In this document: positions 7,120 through 13,087 of the stretch, one piece after another
Numbering within the stretch: position 1 is the stretch's first letter
How the letters are laid out: the number at the start of each line of letters is the position of its first letter
NCBI GenBank assembly: GCA_003524335.1
Contig: DQHV01000025.1
Span: forward strand, 3,409 to 18,751
Source: Candidatus Aminicenantota bacterium
Lineage (GTDB): Bacteria > Acidobacteriota > Aminicenantia > Aminicenantales > UBA8522
Direction of reading: 5' to 3'
Length of the DNA: 15,343 bases
Program-made: the position numbers and the translations under genes
The notes under the pieces: model-generated
The model's database searches: none
What the model was told of the DNA's origin: nothing
What the model saw: only the letters and a program-made list of their open reading frames with translations

Positions 7120-8858
7120 TCGTTCCGGGGGAGTAAAGGCCGCAGCTCTTCCAGCAATTTCTTGGTCTGCTCGTTGCGGAAGAGGTTGTAGTCCCGCCCA
7201 TAGAAGTCCGCCGCCCGGGGATAATCCTTGACGATCAGATAGAACTTGGCCGCCCGGGTCAGGACAAAATGGTTCCGGGGATAGCGGCCGACGAGGTCCA
7301 GGACGATGCTCTCGCCTTCCGCCCGCCTCCCGGCAAAAGCCAGGTAATAAGAATAATTGAAGGTGGAGTGCAGCGACTGACCACCAGGCCGTTTGGACAA
7401 CTCGCTGAAATAATATTCGGCTTTGGCAAAATCCTTTTGAAACGCATAGTACATCGCCAGCTCTTCATAGATCCTGGCCTGCCACATAGGAAAGAGCGGA
7501 TGCGTTTTCGCGGCCAGGACCTGGTCGAAGATCTGAAGCGCCTTCTTTTCGTCTAGGGGAAGGGTCTTGATCCCCACGTTGAACCGGGCGATGAGGTCTT
7601 CCCGGTCGACCCGTTTGATCCCCAGCCAGAATCCGTTTTCATCGCGGCCGAAGAGTTCGCTCTTGGGATAGATCTCGACCGTGTAAGCTATCGCCAATAG
7701 TCCCAGGAGAGCGCAGGCGACGGACCGGGGACGAATCAACCGGAAACCGAAATGAACCAGGCCGGCGATAAACACGGCCGAGGGAAGATAGAGGAACCGC
7801 CAGGCAACGAGGGACAGGGTCAGCGAAGAGAAGATGACGGCGATCGAGGGCAGCATAAAAAGGATGAAGGCGAAAAGGAGGAAGGGGGCATCGGCTGTCC
7901 TCCGATTCCTGTCGAGGACAAGAACGAGCGAAACCGCGAAAAGAGCGGTGATCAGAAAACCGAGGCCTGTATACGCCGCGTTCCCGAATACCGGCCCGGA
8001 ATCTACGGTCACGCTCAGGTCAAACGGGATAACCAGCCGCGCCGTATAAAAACCGATGGTGGAGAAGAAATCGAGGATGGACCGGCCGGAGAAAGCGGGC
8101 GCGCCGTGCCCAAAAGCCAAGGACCTGAGGAAGAACCAGACAACAGCGCTCAAGGCAAACGGGAATGAAAACGGCAGGAGATCTTTCCCCTTCATCCCCT
8201 TCCGCCACAGAACGATGAGGAACAGGCCGGGTAGCAGGAAAACATTCTCTTTGGCCAGGAGCCCGCCCAAGAAGAAAAGCGCAGAAAGCACTAGCCGGGC
8301 GCGGCTTTTATTCTTCAGAAAGTTGAGAAAGCACAGGGCCGAGAGCGCCGCGAAGAGAAAAGAGAGGAGGTCTGTCCGGCCCGAGATCCAGGCCACATTT
8401 TCGAAGTGTGGGGGGAAAACCGAGAACAGGAGTGCGCCGGCAAAAGCGGGCACCCGGCCAAGTCCGACCCGGAGAAGGATGAAAAGCAGGAGGATAGAGT
8501 TGACGACCTGGAGGAGGATGTTGGTGAGATGGAAAGCGGCTGTGTTGAGACCCCAAAGTCTGAAGTCCAGCCAGTAGGACAGCGAGGTCAGGGGGCGGTA
8601 GAACTGCCGTCCCCGGTCGATCCTGAGGCTGTTGTCGTCGGTTCCCGAGAAACCGCCGAAGGGACTCCGCCAGAAATCCAGGAGAAAACGGGCCCCGAGG
8701 AGGTTGGAGTTCTCGCTGATGAAATACTTGTCATCCCAGAGGAAATCGCCTGACATAGAGGGGAGGAAGATGAACAGGTTGACCGTCAAAAGGAGGAGGA
8801 TGAATATCAGGAGGGAGCGGCGGGGATCTTCGGGATCTTGGAGAGACGGGCCGGTCAA
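7113..8858 (-). CDS. TMTC/GT39-like polytopic glycosyltransferase with C-terminal TPR domain (copy 2, TTG start)
   Basis: A 581-residue homologue of the preceding convergent gene with the same motif order: 'FLWDDKYF' (WDD at 41-43), 'FYRPLTSLSYWL' (86-97), 'RLWGLN' (100-105), 'ENVAWISGRTDLL' (153-165) and 'LAKENVF' (201-207). About ten membrane helices run to roughly residue 400. A shorter TPR tail follows, e.g. 'YYAFQKDFAKAEYYFSELSK' and 'YLIVKDYPRAADFYGRDYN'. The start is TTG: no in-frame ATG or GTG lies just upstream, a GAGGA ribosome site sits 6 nt before the TTG, and the first downstream ATG would delete the first helix. It has its own promoter in the 71-bp gap after the pilin-2 gene. 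It is the gene of this group closest to the pilins, so it is the best candidate for a pilus-linked glycosyltransferase, though that is inference. Confidence 0.85.
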   Translation of the reverse strand: MTGPSLQDPEDPRRSLLIFILLLLTVNLFIFLPSMSGDFLWDDKYFISENSNLLGARFLLDFWRSPFGGFSGTDDNSLRIDRGRQFYRPLTSLSYWLDFRLWGLNTAAFHLTNILLQVVNSILLLFILLRVGLGRVPAFAGALLFSVFPPHFENVAWISGRTDLLSFLFAALSALCFLNFLKNKSRARLVLSALFFLGGLLAKENVFLLPGLFLIVLWRKGMKGKDLLPFSFPFALSAVVWFFLRSLAFGHGAPAFSGRSILDFFSTIGFYTARLVIPFDLSVTVDSGPVFGNAAYTGLGFLITALFAVSLVLVLDRNRRTADAPFLLFAFILFMLPSIAVIFSSLTLSLVAWRFLYLPSAVFIAGLVHFGFRLIRPRSVACALLGLLAIAYTVEIYPKSELFGRDENGFWLGIKRVDREDLIARFNVGIKTLPLDEKKALQIFDQVLAAKTHPLFPMWQARIYEELAMYYAFQKDFAKAEYYFSELSKRPGGQSLHSTFNYSYYLAFAGRRAEGESIVLDLVGRYPRNHFVLTRAAKFYLIVKDYPRAADFYGRDYNLFRNEQTKKLLEELRPLLPRNDQ

Positions 8859-8864
8859 AGGGGT

Positions 8865-8869
8865 TCCTC
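8865..8869 (-). promoter_or_regulatory. Ribosome binding site that fixes the TTG start at 8858
   Basis: GAGGA on the minus strand, 6 nt upstream of the TTG. It supports the non-ATG start over the later in-frame ATG, which would cost the first transmembrane helix. Confidence 0.65.
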
Positions 8870-8878
8870 GACGCGCCT

Positions 8879-8907
8879 TTCTTAACAGAAGACGCAGGAA
8901 CTGTCAA
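8879..8907 (-). promoter_or_regulatory. Predicted sigma-70 promoter of the copy-2 glycosyltransferase gene
   Basis: Consensus TTGACA (plus 8902-8907) is followed after 17 bp by TAAGAA (8879-8884), weak by itself but preceded by TGT as in an extended -10. The predicted start near 8872 gives a leader of about 13-14 nt that still contains the GAGGA ribosome site. It suggests this gene need not depend on read-through from the pilin genes. Confidence 0.45.
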
Positions 8908-8929
8908 ATCGTTTTGCCGGCAGGCCGCG

Positions 8930-9475
8930 CTATGTCTGGCCGAGCTGCCCGGCTTTGGGGGCATGAATCCAGGAGCCGTTCCAGATGATCAGGTCCTCGT
9001 TGAAACTAGGCAGGGCCGTCAGCTCGAAATAGGCGGTCAGGGGGTCCATCGCGTCAAAAGAAACGGGAGTCTGCTGCCTGTCCCTTCCGAAAGACACGAT
9101 GATAAAATCATCGGGTCCCGTTGCCGTCACGCCGCCGAGGCCGACCGCGCTGATGGCATCAGTTCCGCAGTAGACATAAAAGGATGTCCCCCACTGGTCG
9201 ATCAGGGGGATCGCTTTCACATAAAAAGGCCTCAGCTCTTCTATGAAACTGGACCCGGCGACCATAGCCCCGCTTTGCTCCGGGGCATAACCGACGTCGG
9301 TTATATAATCGATGATCGATTTGGCGATGCCGTTCATGTCCTGCATCGTCCCCTTCTGTTTGGCCTTCTGGATAGAAGCTACAAACTGGGGGATGAGAAG
9401 GGCCGCCAGAATTCCGACGATCACCACCACAATCAGCATCTCGATCAGCGTAAATCCTTTGCTTTGCTTGGACAT
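8930..9475 (-). CDS. Type IV pilin / GspG-like major-pseudopilin paralogue (pilin 2)
   Basis: A 181-residue prepilin. The class III leader is MSKQSKG, cleaved before 'FTLIEMLIVVVIVGILAALL', with Glu at mature position +5, so PilD-type peptidase processing is expected. The C-terminal domain has GspG-like landmarks: 'DQWGTSFYVYCG' (93-104), 'PDDFIIVSFGRD' (121-132) and 'IIWNGSWIHAPK' (163-174). The start is the internal ATG at 9475, not the ATG 41 codons upstream: the leader length is then correct, GAGG lies 8 nt before it, and the longer version would translate through the terminator hairpin. It is a tandem duplicate of pilin 1, with about half the residues identical by eye. It keeps Cys103 but lacks the partner of Cys117 in pilin 1. 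No promoter of its own is evident; expression probably comes from terminator read-through. Confidence 0.92.
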   Translation of the reverse strand: MSKQSKGFTLIEMLIVVVIVGILAALLIPQFVASIQKAKQKGTMQDMNGIAKSIIDYITDVGYAPEQSGAMVAGSSFIEELRPFYVKAIPLIDQWGTSFYVYCGTDAISAVGLGGVTATGPDDFIIVSFGRDRQQTPVSFDAMDPLTAYFELTALPSFNEDLIIWNGSWIHAPKAGQLGQT

Positions 9476-9524
9476 CTCTCTAGCCTCACCTTCATCACCC
9501 GTTTCGGGCATTTCACCCGACATG

Positions 9525-9558
9525 AAAACGGGCGGCAAGGGTATCCTTGCCGCCCGTT
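9525..9558 (-). terminator. Rho-independent terminator between the two pilin genes
   Basis: A perfect 14-bp stem (left arm 9527-9540 AACGGGCGGCAAGG; right arm 9545-9558) with a 4-nt loop. On the minus strand it ends in TTTT (the last two T pair within the stem). The stem is GC-rich and very stable. It lies 50 bp past the pilin-1 stop and about 50 bp before the pilin-2 start. A small extra stem, GTGAG/CTCAC (9584-9598), precedes it. It should end most transcripts after pilin 1. Confidence 0.85.
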
Positions 9559-9608
9559 CGAGGTTGACTTCCTGATGTTCTCTGTGAGTCTCTCTCACTC
9601 AGGCGACA

Positions 9609-10148
9609 TCAAGTGTTGCCGAGCTGGGCCGACTTGGGAGCATGAATCCAGCTGCCGCTCCAGTTGACCAGGTCGTTATCGAAACTGGTCATCCCGGTGA
9701 TGGAGAAATAGGCGGTGGCGGGATTCATAGGATCAAAGGCAATAGTGGTCTGCGACTTGTCGCGGCCGTAGGAGGCGACAAGGAAGTCATCCACTCCGCA
9801 GTTGGTTACGCCGGTGTAGACGCCTTCAGCGGCGCTGCCGCAGTAGATATCAAACGGCGTGCCCCACTGGTCATTCTGGGGAAGAACTTTGAGATAGAAC
9901 CCGCTCAGGTCGGCGTAAAGGGAATCCCCGCCGGTAAGCGGTCCGCTGTGAGCAGGAGCCGTGCCGTTGTCGGTGATGAAGTCGGTGACGGCCGTGGCGA
10001 TGGAGTTGATGTCCTTCATCGTGCCCTTCTGCTTCGCCTTCTGGATGGCGGCGAGGGCGTTGGGGATGAGCAGGGCGGCCAGGATGCCGATGATCGCGAC
10101 AACGATGAGCAGCTCGATCAGCGTGAAACCTCTCATTTTTTTAAGCAT
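9609..10148 (-). CDS. pilA: Type IV major pilin, GspG-like C-terminal domain (pilin 1)
   Basis: A 179-residue prepilin with leader MLKKMRG, then 'FTLIELLIVVAIIGILAALL' with the +5 Glu of type IV pilins, giving a mature protein of about 172 residues. The globular part carries 'DQWGTPFDIYCG' (93-104), 'GVDDFLVASYGRD' (118-130) and 'LVNWSGSWIHAPK' (160-172), reminiscent of the calcium-site region of GspG major pseudopilins. Cys103 and Cys117 could form a disulfide. It lies directly after pilSR, has a sigma-54 promoter, an IHF-like site and a perfect AAGGAGG ribosome site, and is followed by a strong terminator. All this fits a highly expressed major subunit. Assembly would be by the PilB/C/T machinery encoded upstream. 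Calling it pilA rests on position and the N-terminal domain; the C-terminal domain is closer to GspG/OxpG-type subunits. Confidence 0.93.
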   Translation of the reverse strand: MLKKMRGFTLIELLIVVAIIGILAALLIPNALAAIQKAKQKGTMKDINSIATAVTDFITDNGTAPAHSGPLTGGDSLYADLSGFYLKVLPQNDQWGTPFDIYCGSAAEGVYTGVTNCGVDDFLVASYGRDKSQTTIAFDPMNPATAYFSITGMTSFDNDLVNWSGSWIHAPKSAQLGNT

Positions 10149-10153
10149 TAAAA

Positions 10154-10162
10154 AACCTCCTT
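10154..10162 (-). promoter_or_regulatory. Strong Shine-Dalgarno of pilin 1
   Basis: AAGGAGGTT on the minus strand, essentially the full anti-16S complement, followed by a T/A run before the ATG. It is the strongest ribosome site in the window. Confidence 0.85.
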
Positions 10163-10170
10163 CGAAGATT

Positions 10171-10194
10171 GTTGCCCCCGTTCAGGTGGGCAAC
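10171..10194 (-). promoter_or_regulatory. Stem-loop at the predicted 5' end of the pilin-1 mRNA
   Basis: Inverted repeat GTTGCCC (10171-10177) / GGGCAAC (10188-10194) with a 10-nt loop. The sigma-54 promoter predicts a start near 10192, so the stem would form almost at the mRNA 5' end, ahead of the ribosome site. Such 5'-terminal stems can protect abundant mRNAs from degradation; that role is inferred. Confidence 0.5.
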
Positions 10195-10202
10195 TAGACT
10201 TT

Positions 10203-10218
10203 AGCAATAATCATGCCA
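10203..10218 (-). promoter_or_regulatory. Sigma-54 (-24/-12) promoter of pilin 1
   Basis: The minus strand reads TGGCATGATTATTGCT, against consensus TGGCACGNNNNTTGCW: a single mismatch, with the GG and GC dinucleotides correctly spaced. It lies directly downstream of pilS-pilR, and PilR belongs to the NtrC class that activates this type of promoter. Predicted start is near 10192, leaving about 44 nt of leader. Confidence 0.9.
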
Positions 10219-10232
10219 GCCGGCGATAAATT

Positions 10233-10245
10233 TAAATCGTTGAAA
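10233..10245 (-). promoter_or_regulatory. IHF-like bending site between activator boxes and sigma-54 promoter
   Basis: TTTCAACGATTTA on the minus strand matches the IHF consensus WATCAANNNNTTR at all but one defined position and is embedded in AT-rich DNA. Its centre is about 47 bp upstream of the predicted start, between the enhancer boxes and the -24 element, where IHF acts at many sigma-54 promoters. AT-rich sequence gives chance matches, so moderate. Confidence 0.4.
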
Positions 10246-10300
10246 ATAAATAGTTTAAATGCCATGTTTTCCAAGACATTAATTTCAAGTTAACATTTTT

Positions 10301-10315
10301 TGTCATTATTTGTCA
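10301..10315. promoter_or_regulatory. Paired TGTCA boxes, candidate PilR upstream activator sites
   Basis: TTGTCA occurs twice with exactly 10-bp spacing (TGTCA at 10301-10305 and 10311-10315), one helical turn, in the same orientation. A further TGTC lies on the minus strand at 10275-10278. They are about 110-120 bp upstream of the predicted pilin-1 start. Known PilR sites in Pseudomonas are clustered TGTC boxes. No gene covers them; they sit immediately after the pilR stop codon. Confidence 0.5.
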
Positions 10316-10328
10316 AAAAATGGCAATA

Positions 10329-11744
10329 TCAGAGCTGCGGCTTGTATTCCGCGCTCGCTTCTTCCCTCTCCAGTCTGTCTGCCTCTTTCAGCCCGAACTT
10401 GTCGATCAGATGGCGCAGAGACCGGTAGCTTACCCCCAGGAGCGAAGCCGTCTTCCGCAGGTTTCCGCCCGAGAGCATCCGGGCCTCACCGATATATTTT
10501 TTGGAGACGTCGTCGAGATGGGTCATCAGGTTGAAGTTCGGCGGGATAAGGGCCTGCCTGATCTCCTTCTTAGGAGGAAATACGATCTCCCTAGGCAGGC
10601 TGGCGCCGGTGACGGTCTCGCGGTCTTCGATGGCCACCACCCGCTCGATGACGTTCTCCAGTTCTCGGACGTTGCCGGGCCAGGCGTACATCTCGAAGTA
10701 GTTGAATACTTCCGGGGCGATCCTCTTCATCTTTTTCTCCATCTGCTGGCAGTACTTCTGAAGGAAATGGTTGATAAGGAGGGGGATATCCTCCGTCCTC
10801 TTGCGCAGCGGCGGCATCTCGAAGGCGATTACGTTCAGCCGGTAGTACAGCTCTTCGCGGAATTTCCCCTCCCCGATCCTCTGCTTAAGGTCCAGGTTTG
10901 TCGCGGCGATGATCCGCACATCCACGGGGATCTCCTCCGTCCCGCCCACCCGCCGGATCTTCCTTTCCTGAAGCGCCCTGAGGAGCTTTACCTGGGTCCA
11001 GGGCGAGGTTTCGCCGACCTCATCCAGGAAGAGTGTCCCCCGCGTCGCGACTTCGAACATCCCCTTCTTGTCGGCTACGGCGCCGGTGAACGACCCCCTG
11101 GCATGACCGAAGAGCTCGCTCTCCAGGAGGTTCTCGGGCAGGGCGGCGCAGTTGATCGAGACGAACGGGTTCTCGCCCCGCCGGCTGAGTAGATGGAGCG
11201 CCCGGGCGGCCATCTCTTTCCCCGTCCCGCTCTCGCCGGTGATCAGGACGGTCGAGTCCGTCCCGGCCGACTTTTCGATCAGGCTGTAGACTTCCTGCAT
11301 CGCTTTGCTCTTGCCGATCATGTTTTCAAACGAGTATTTCTCCTGGAGGTTCCGTTTGAGGAGGATGTTTTCCTCCTTGAGCCGCCTCTTCTCGAGTTCC
11401 TGGGCGATAATGATCTTGAGCTCCTCGACGTCGAACGGCTTGAGGATATAATCGATGGCCCCGGCCTTGAGGGCTTCGACGGCCTGTTTCAGGCTCCCGT
11501 AGGCGGTGATCATGATCACCGGGATCTCGGGCCTGTTCTCCCGGACGTACTTGAGGACCTCCATCCCGCTGATCTGGGGCAGCTTGATGTCGCAGATGAG
11601 GAGGTCGAGTTCTTCGTTCTCCAGAATGTCGAAGACCTTGGTCGGCGCCAGGCAGGTCTTGACACGGTAGCCCTCTTTCTTCAGGACCACGCTGAGGAGG
11701 TCGAGTAGGCTTTTCTCGTCATCGATGATCAGAATGTTTTCCAT
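10329..11744 (-). CDS. pilR: Sigma-54-dependent response regulator PilR (NtrC family)
   Basis: A 471-residue three-domain activator. The receiver domain (1-115) has Asp8/Asp9, phospho-acceptor Asp52 in 'LLICDIKLP', Thr80 and Lys102 in 'LKPFD'. The AAA+ domain (about 140-370) has Walker A 'GESGTGKE' (170-177), the sigma-54-contact loop as 'GSFTGA' (217-222, a common Ser variant of GAFTGA), Walker B 'LFLDEVGE' and 'WPGNVREL'. A Fis-type helix-turn-helix lies near the C-terminus ('NLRKTASLLGVSYRSLRHLI'). AAGGA lies 6 nt before the ATG. It follows pilS by 47 bp, and a sigma-54 promoter with TGTC boxes lies right after its stop, so its target is very probably the pilin-1 gene. The general family is certain; the name pilR comes from context. 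Confidence 0.95.
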   Translation of the reverse strand: MENILIIDDEKSLLDLLSVVLKKEGYRVKTCLAPTKVFDILENEELDLLICDIKLPQISGMEVLKYVRENRPEIPVIMITAYGSLKQAVEALKAGAIDYILKPFDVEELKIIIAQELEKRRLKEENILLKRNLQEKYSFENMIGKSKAMQEVYSLIEKSAGTDSTVLITGESGTGKEMAARALHLLSRRGENPFVSINCAALPENLLESELFGHARGSFTGAVADKKGMFEVATRGTLFLDEVGETSPWTQVKLLRALQERKIRRVGGTEEIPVDVRIIAATNLDLKQRIGEGKFREELYYRLNVIAFEMPPLRKRTEDIPLLINHFLQKYCQQMEKKMKRIAPEVFNYFEMYAWPGNVRELENVIERVVAIEDRETVTGASLPREIVFPPKKEIRQALIPPNFNLMTHLDDVSKKYIGEARMLSGGNLRKTASLLGVSYRSLRHLIDKFGLKEADRLEREEASAEYKPQL

Positions 11745-11791
11745 TGTTCGTCCTTATCATCCGCGCAACGGCATCGCCTTCTCGTCCTTTC

Positions 11792-13081
11792 TTACGGCGC
11801 AACCTCCAGAACGGCGGTCCTCCGCCGGGCCTCCTTCAGCGGGAAGACCAAGTTGATTTCTGTGCCCTTCCGCGGCTCCGACGAAACCTCGATCCGGCCG
11901 TCATAATCGTCGACGATGCTGCGGACGACCGCCAGACCCAGCCCATGGCCGTTCTCGAAACGCGAGAAGAACGGCTCGAATAAGCGCTCTTTCTCCTCTT
12001 CCGTCAGGCCCCGGCCCGTGTCCGCAAACCGGACCCGGACGTTCTTTTTCTTGTCCTGGAAGAAATCGACGCTCAGGGTTCCGCCCTCGGGCATGGCTTT
12101 AGCCGCATTCTTGGCCAGATTCCAAAAAACCTGCTTGAACTGGTTCGGGTTGCCGTAGTAGTCCACTTTGGCCGAGGGATAATTCCCGGCCAAGAGGTGC
12201 CGTCCGTCGAGCTCTCCGCTGGCTCGCAGCAGGGCCAGCGTTTCCTCGAGGATCTCCGGCAGGTTGATCCAGGAGAAGACCTGCGGACCGGGCGAGGCCA
12301 GGTCCAAGAACTGCTCGATGGACTGCGACACGCGCTCCGATTCCTTGACGACGATATCCATCAAGCTCCTCTGCTCCTCGTCCAGGCTGAGTTCTCCGCG
12401 GAGCACCTGGACGGCGCCGGAGATGGCCGCCAGGGGGTTGCGGACCTCGTGGGCGAGCTGGGCGGAAAACCGGCCGGCCGTGGCCAGCCGCTCCTTGATC
12501 TCCAGTTCCTTCTGGGCCAGGTGAAGCTCCTCCCGCGTCTTGCGCAGGCCGTTGGCCAGATAGTTAGCCAGGAAGGCCATCAGGAACATCAGGCTCCAGG
12601 CCAAGAACATCGAGAAAATGACCAGGCCCAAAGAACGCTCCCTGTATTGTTCGGGACTAAAATAGGGGATGATCCCAAAGTACAACCCGTCCACGAGGAG
12701 GCCGAAGAGGATGGCCGACAGGCCGGCCGTGATGAAGGCGGCGCGGTTATCGAGGACGATGCTCGCCGCCACGACGGAAAAAACGTAGAGCAGGTACAGG
12801 GAACCCGACAGCCCGCCCGAGATGTAGACCAGCGCGGTGATGAGAAGGAGGTCGATAACGGTCTGGACGTAGGCCTGGACCGGATACTCTTTCCGCCAGG
12901 AATAGAACCCGAGGTAGACGAGCGAGAGGAAGTAGGCCAGGAAGACGAGATAGTAGAATGGGACGACCGGGATGAAAGCGCTCGTCGACGACTGGATGAT
13001 CACGACCGCCACCAGGATGGAGGTGACGGCGATCGCTCGGATGAGGATAAACCAGAAGATATGCCGCTTTTGAGTTTTCAT
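11792..13081 (-). CDS. pilS: Sensor histidine kinase PilS
   Basis: A 429-residue kinase. The N-terminal 180 residues hold about six hydrophobic segments (near 9-30, 40-60, 70-90, 95-110, 115-135, 150-175), the PilS layout, with no large periplasmic domain. A short coiled linker (about 178-200) leads to the dimerisation/phosphotransfer helix 'LAHEVRNPLAAI' with His211. The ATPase domain shows the N box 'NLAKNAAKAM' (Asn321, Asn325), G1 'DTGRGL' (354-359), F box 'LFEPFFS' and G2 'GHGLGLAV' (378-385). There is no PAS signature that I can see. It starts 6 bp after pilC with GAGG overlapping the pilC stop, so the two are translationally coupled. It should phosphorylate PilR on Asp52 in response to a membrane signal, in Pseudomonas the pilin level itself. 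Confidence 0.95.
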   Translation of the reverse strand: MKTQKRHIFWFILIRAIAVTSILVAVVIIQSSTSAFIPVVPFYYLVFLAYFLSLVYLGFYSWRKEYPVQAYVQTVIDLLLITALVYISGGLSGSLYLLYVFSVVAASIVLDNRAAFITAGLSAILFGLLVDGLYFGIIPYFSPEQYRERSLGLVIFSMFLAWSLMFLMAFLANYLANGLRKTREELHLAQKELEIKERLATAGRFSAQLAHEVRNPLAAISGAVQVLRGELSLDEEQRSLMDIVVKESERVSQSIEQFLDLASPGPQVFSWINLPEILEETLALLRASGELDGRHLLAGNYPSAKVDYYGNPNQFKQVFWNLAKNAAKAMPEGGTLSVDFFQDKKKNVRVRFADTGRGLTEEEKERLFEPFFSRFENGHGLGLAVVRSIVDDYDGRIEVSSEPRKGTEINLVFPLKEARRRTAVLEVAP

Positions 13082-13087
13082 CCGGCC

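Noticed and set aside
9533..9552. Sigma-54-like element (GGCA...TTGC) before pilin 2
   Set aside because: GG-to-GC spacing is 13 (or 8) instead of 10 and the bases belong to the terminator stem.
9476..9598. A 41-codon in-frame N-terminal extension of pilin 2 from an ATG at 9598
   Set aside because: It would run through the terminator hairpin, give a far too long prepilin leader and ignore the GAGG site before the ATG at 9475.
10288..10316. Sigma-70 promoter starting from the TTGACA on the minus strand at 10311-10316
   Set aside because: No acceptable -10 at 16-18 bp; the box is better explained as part of the paired TGTCA activator sites.
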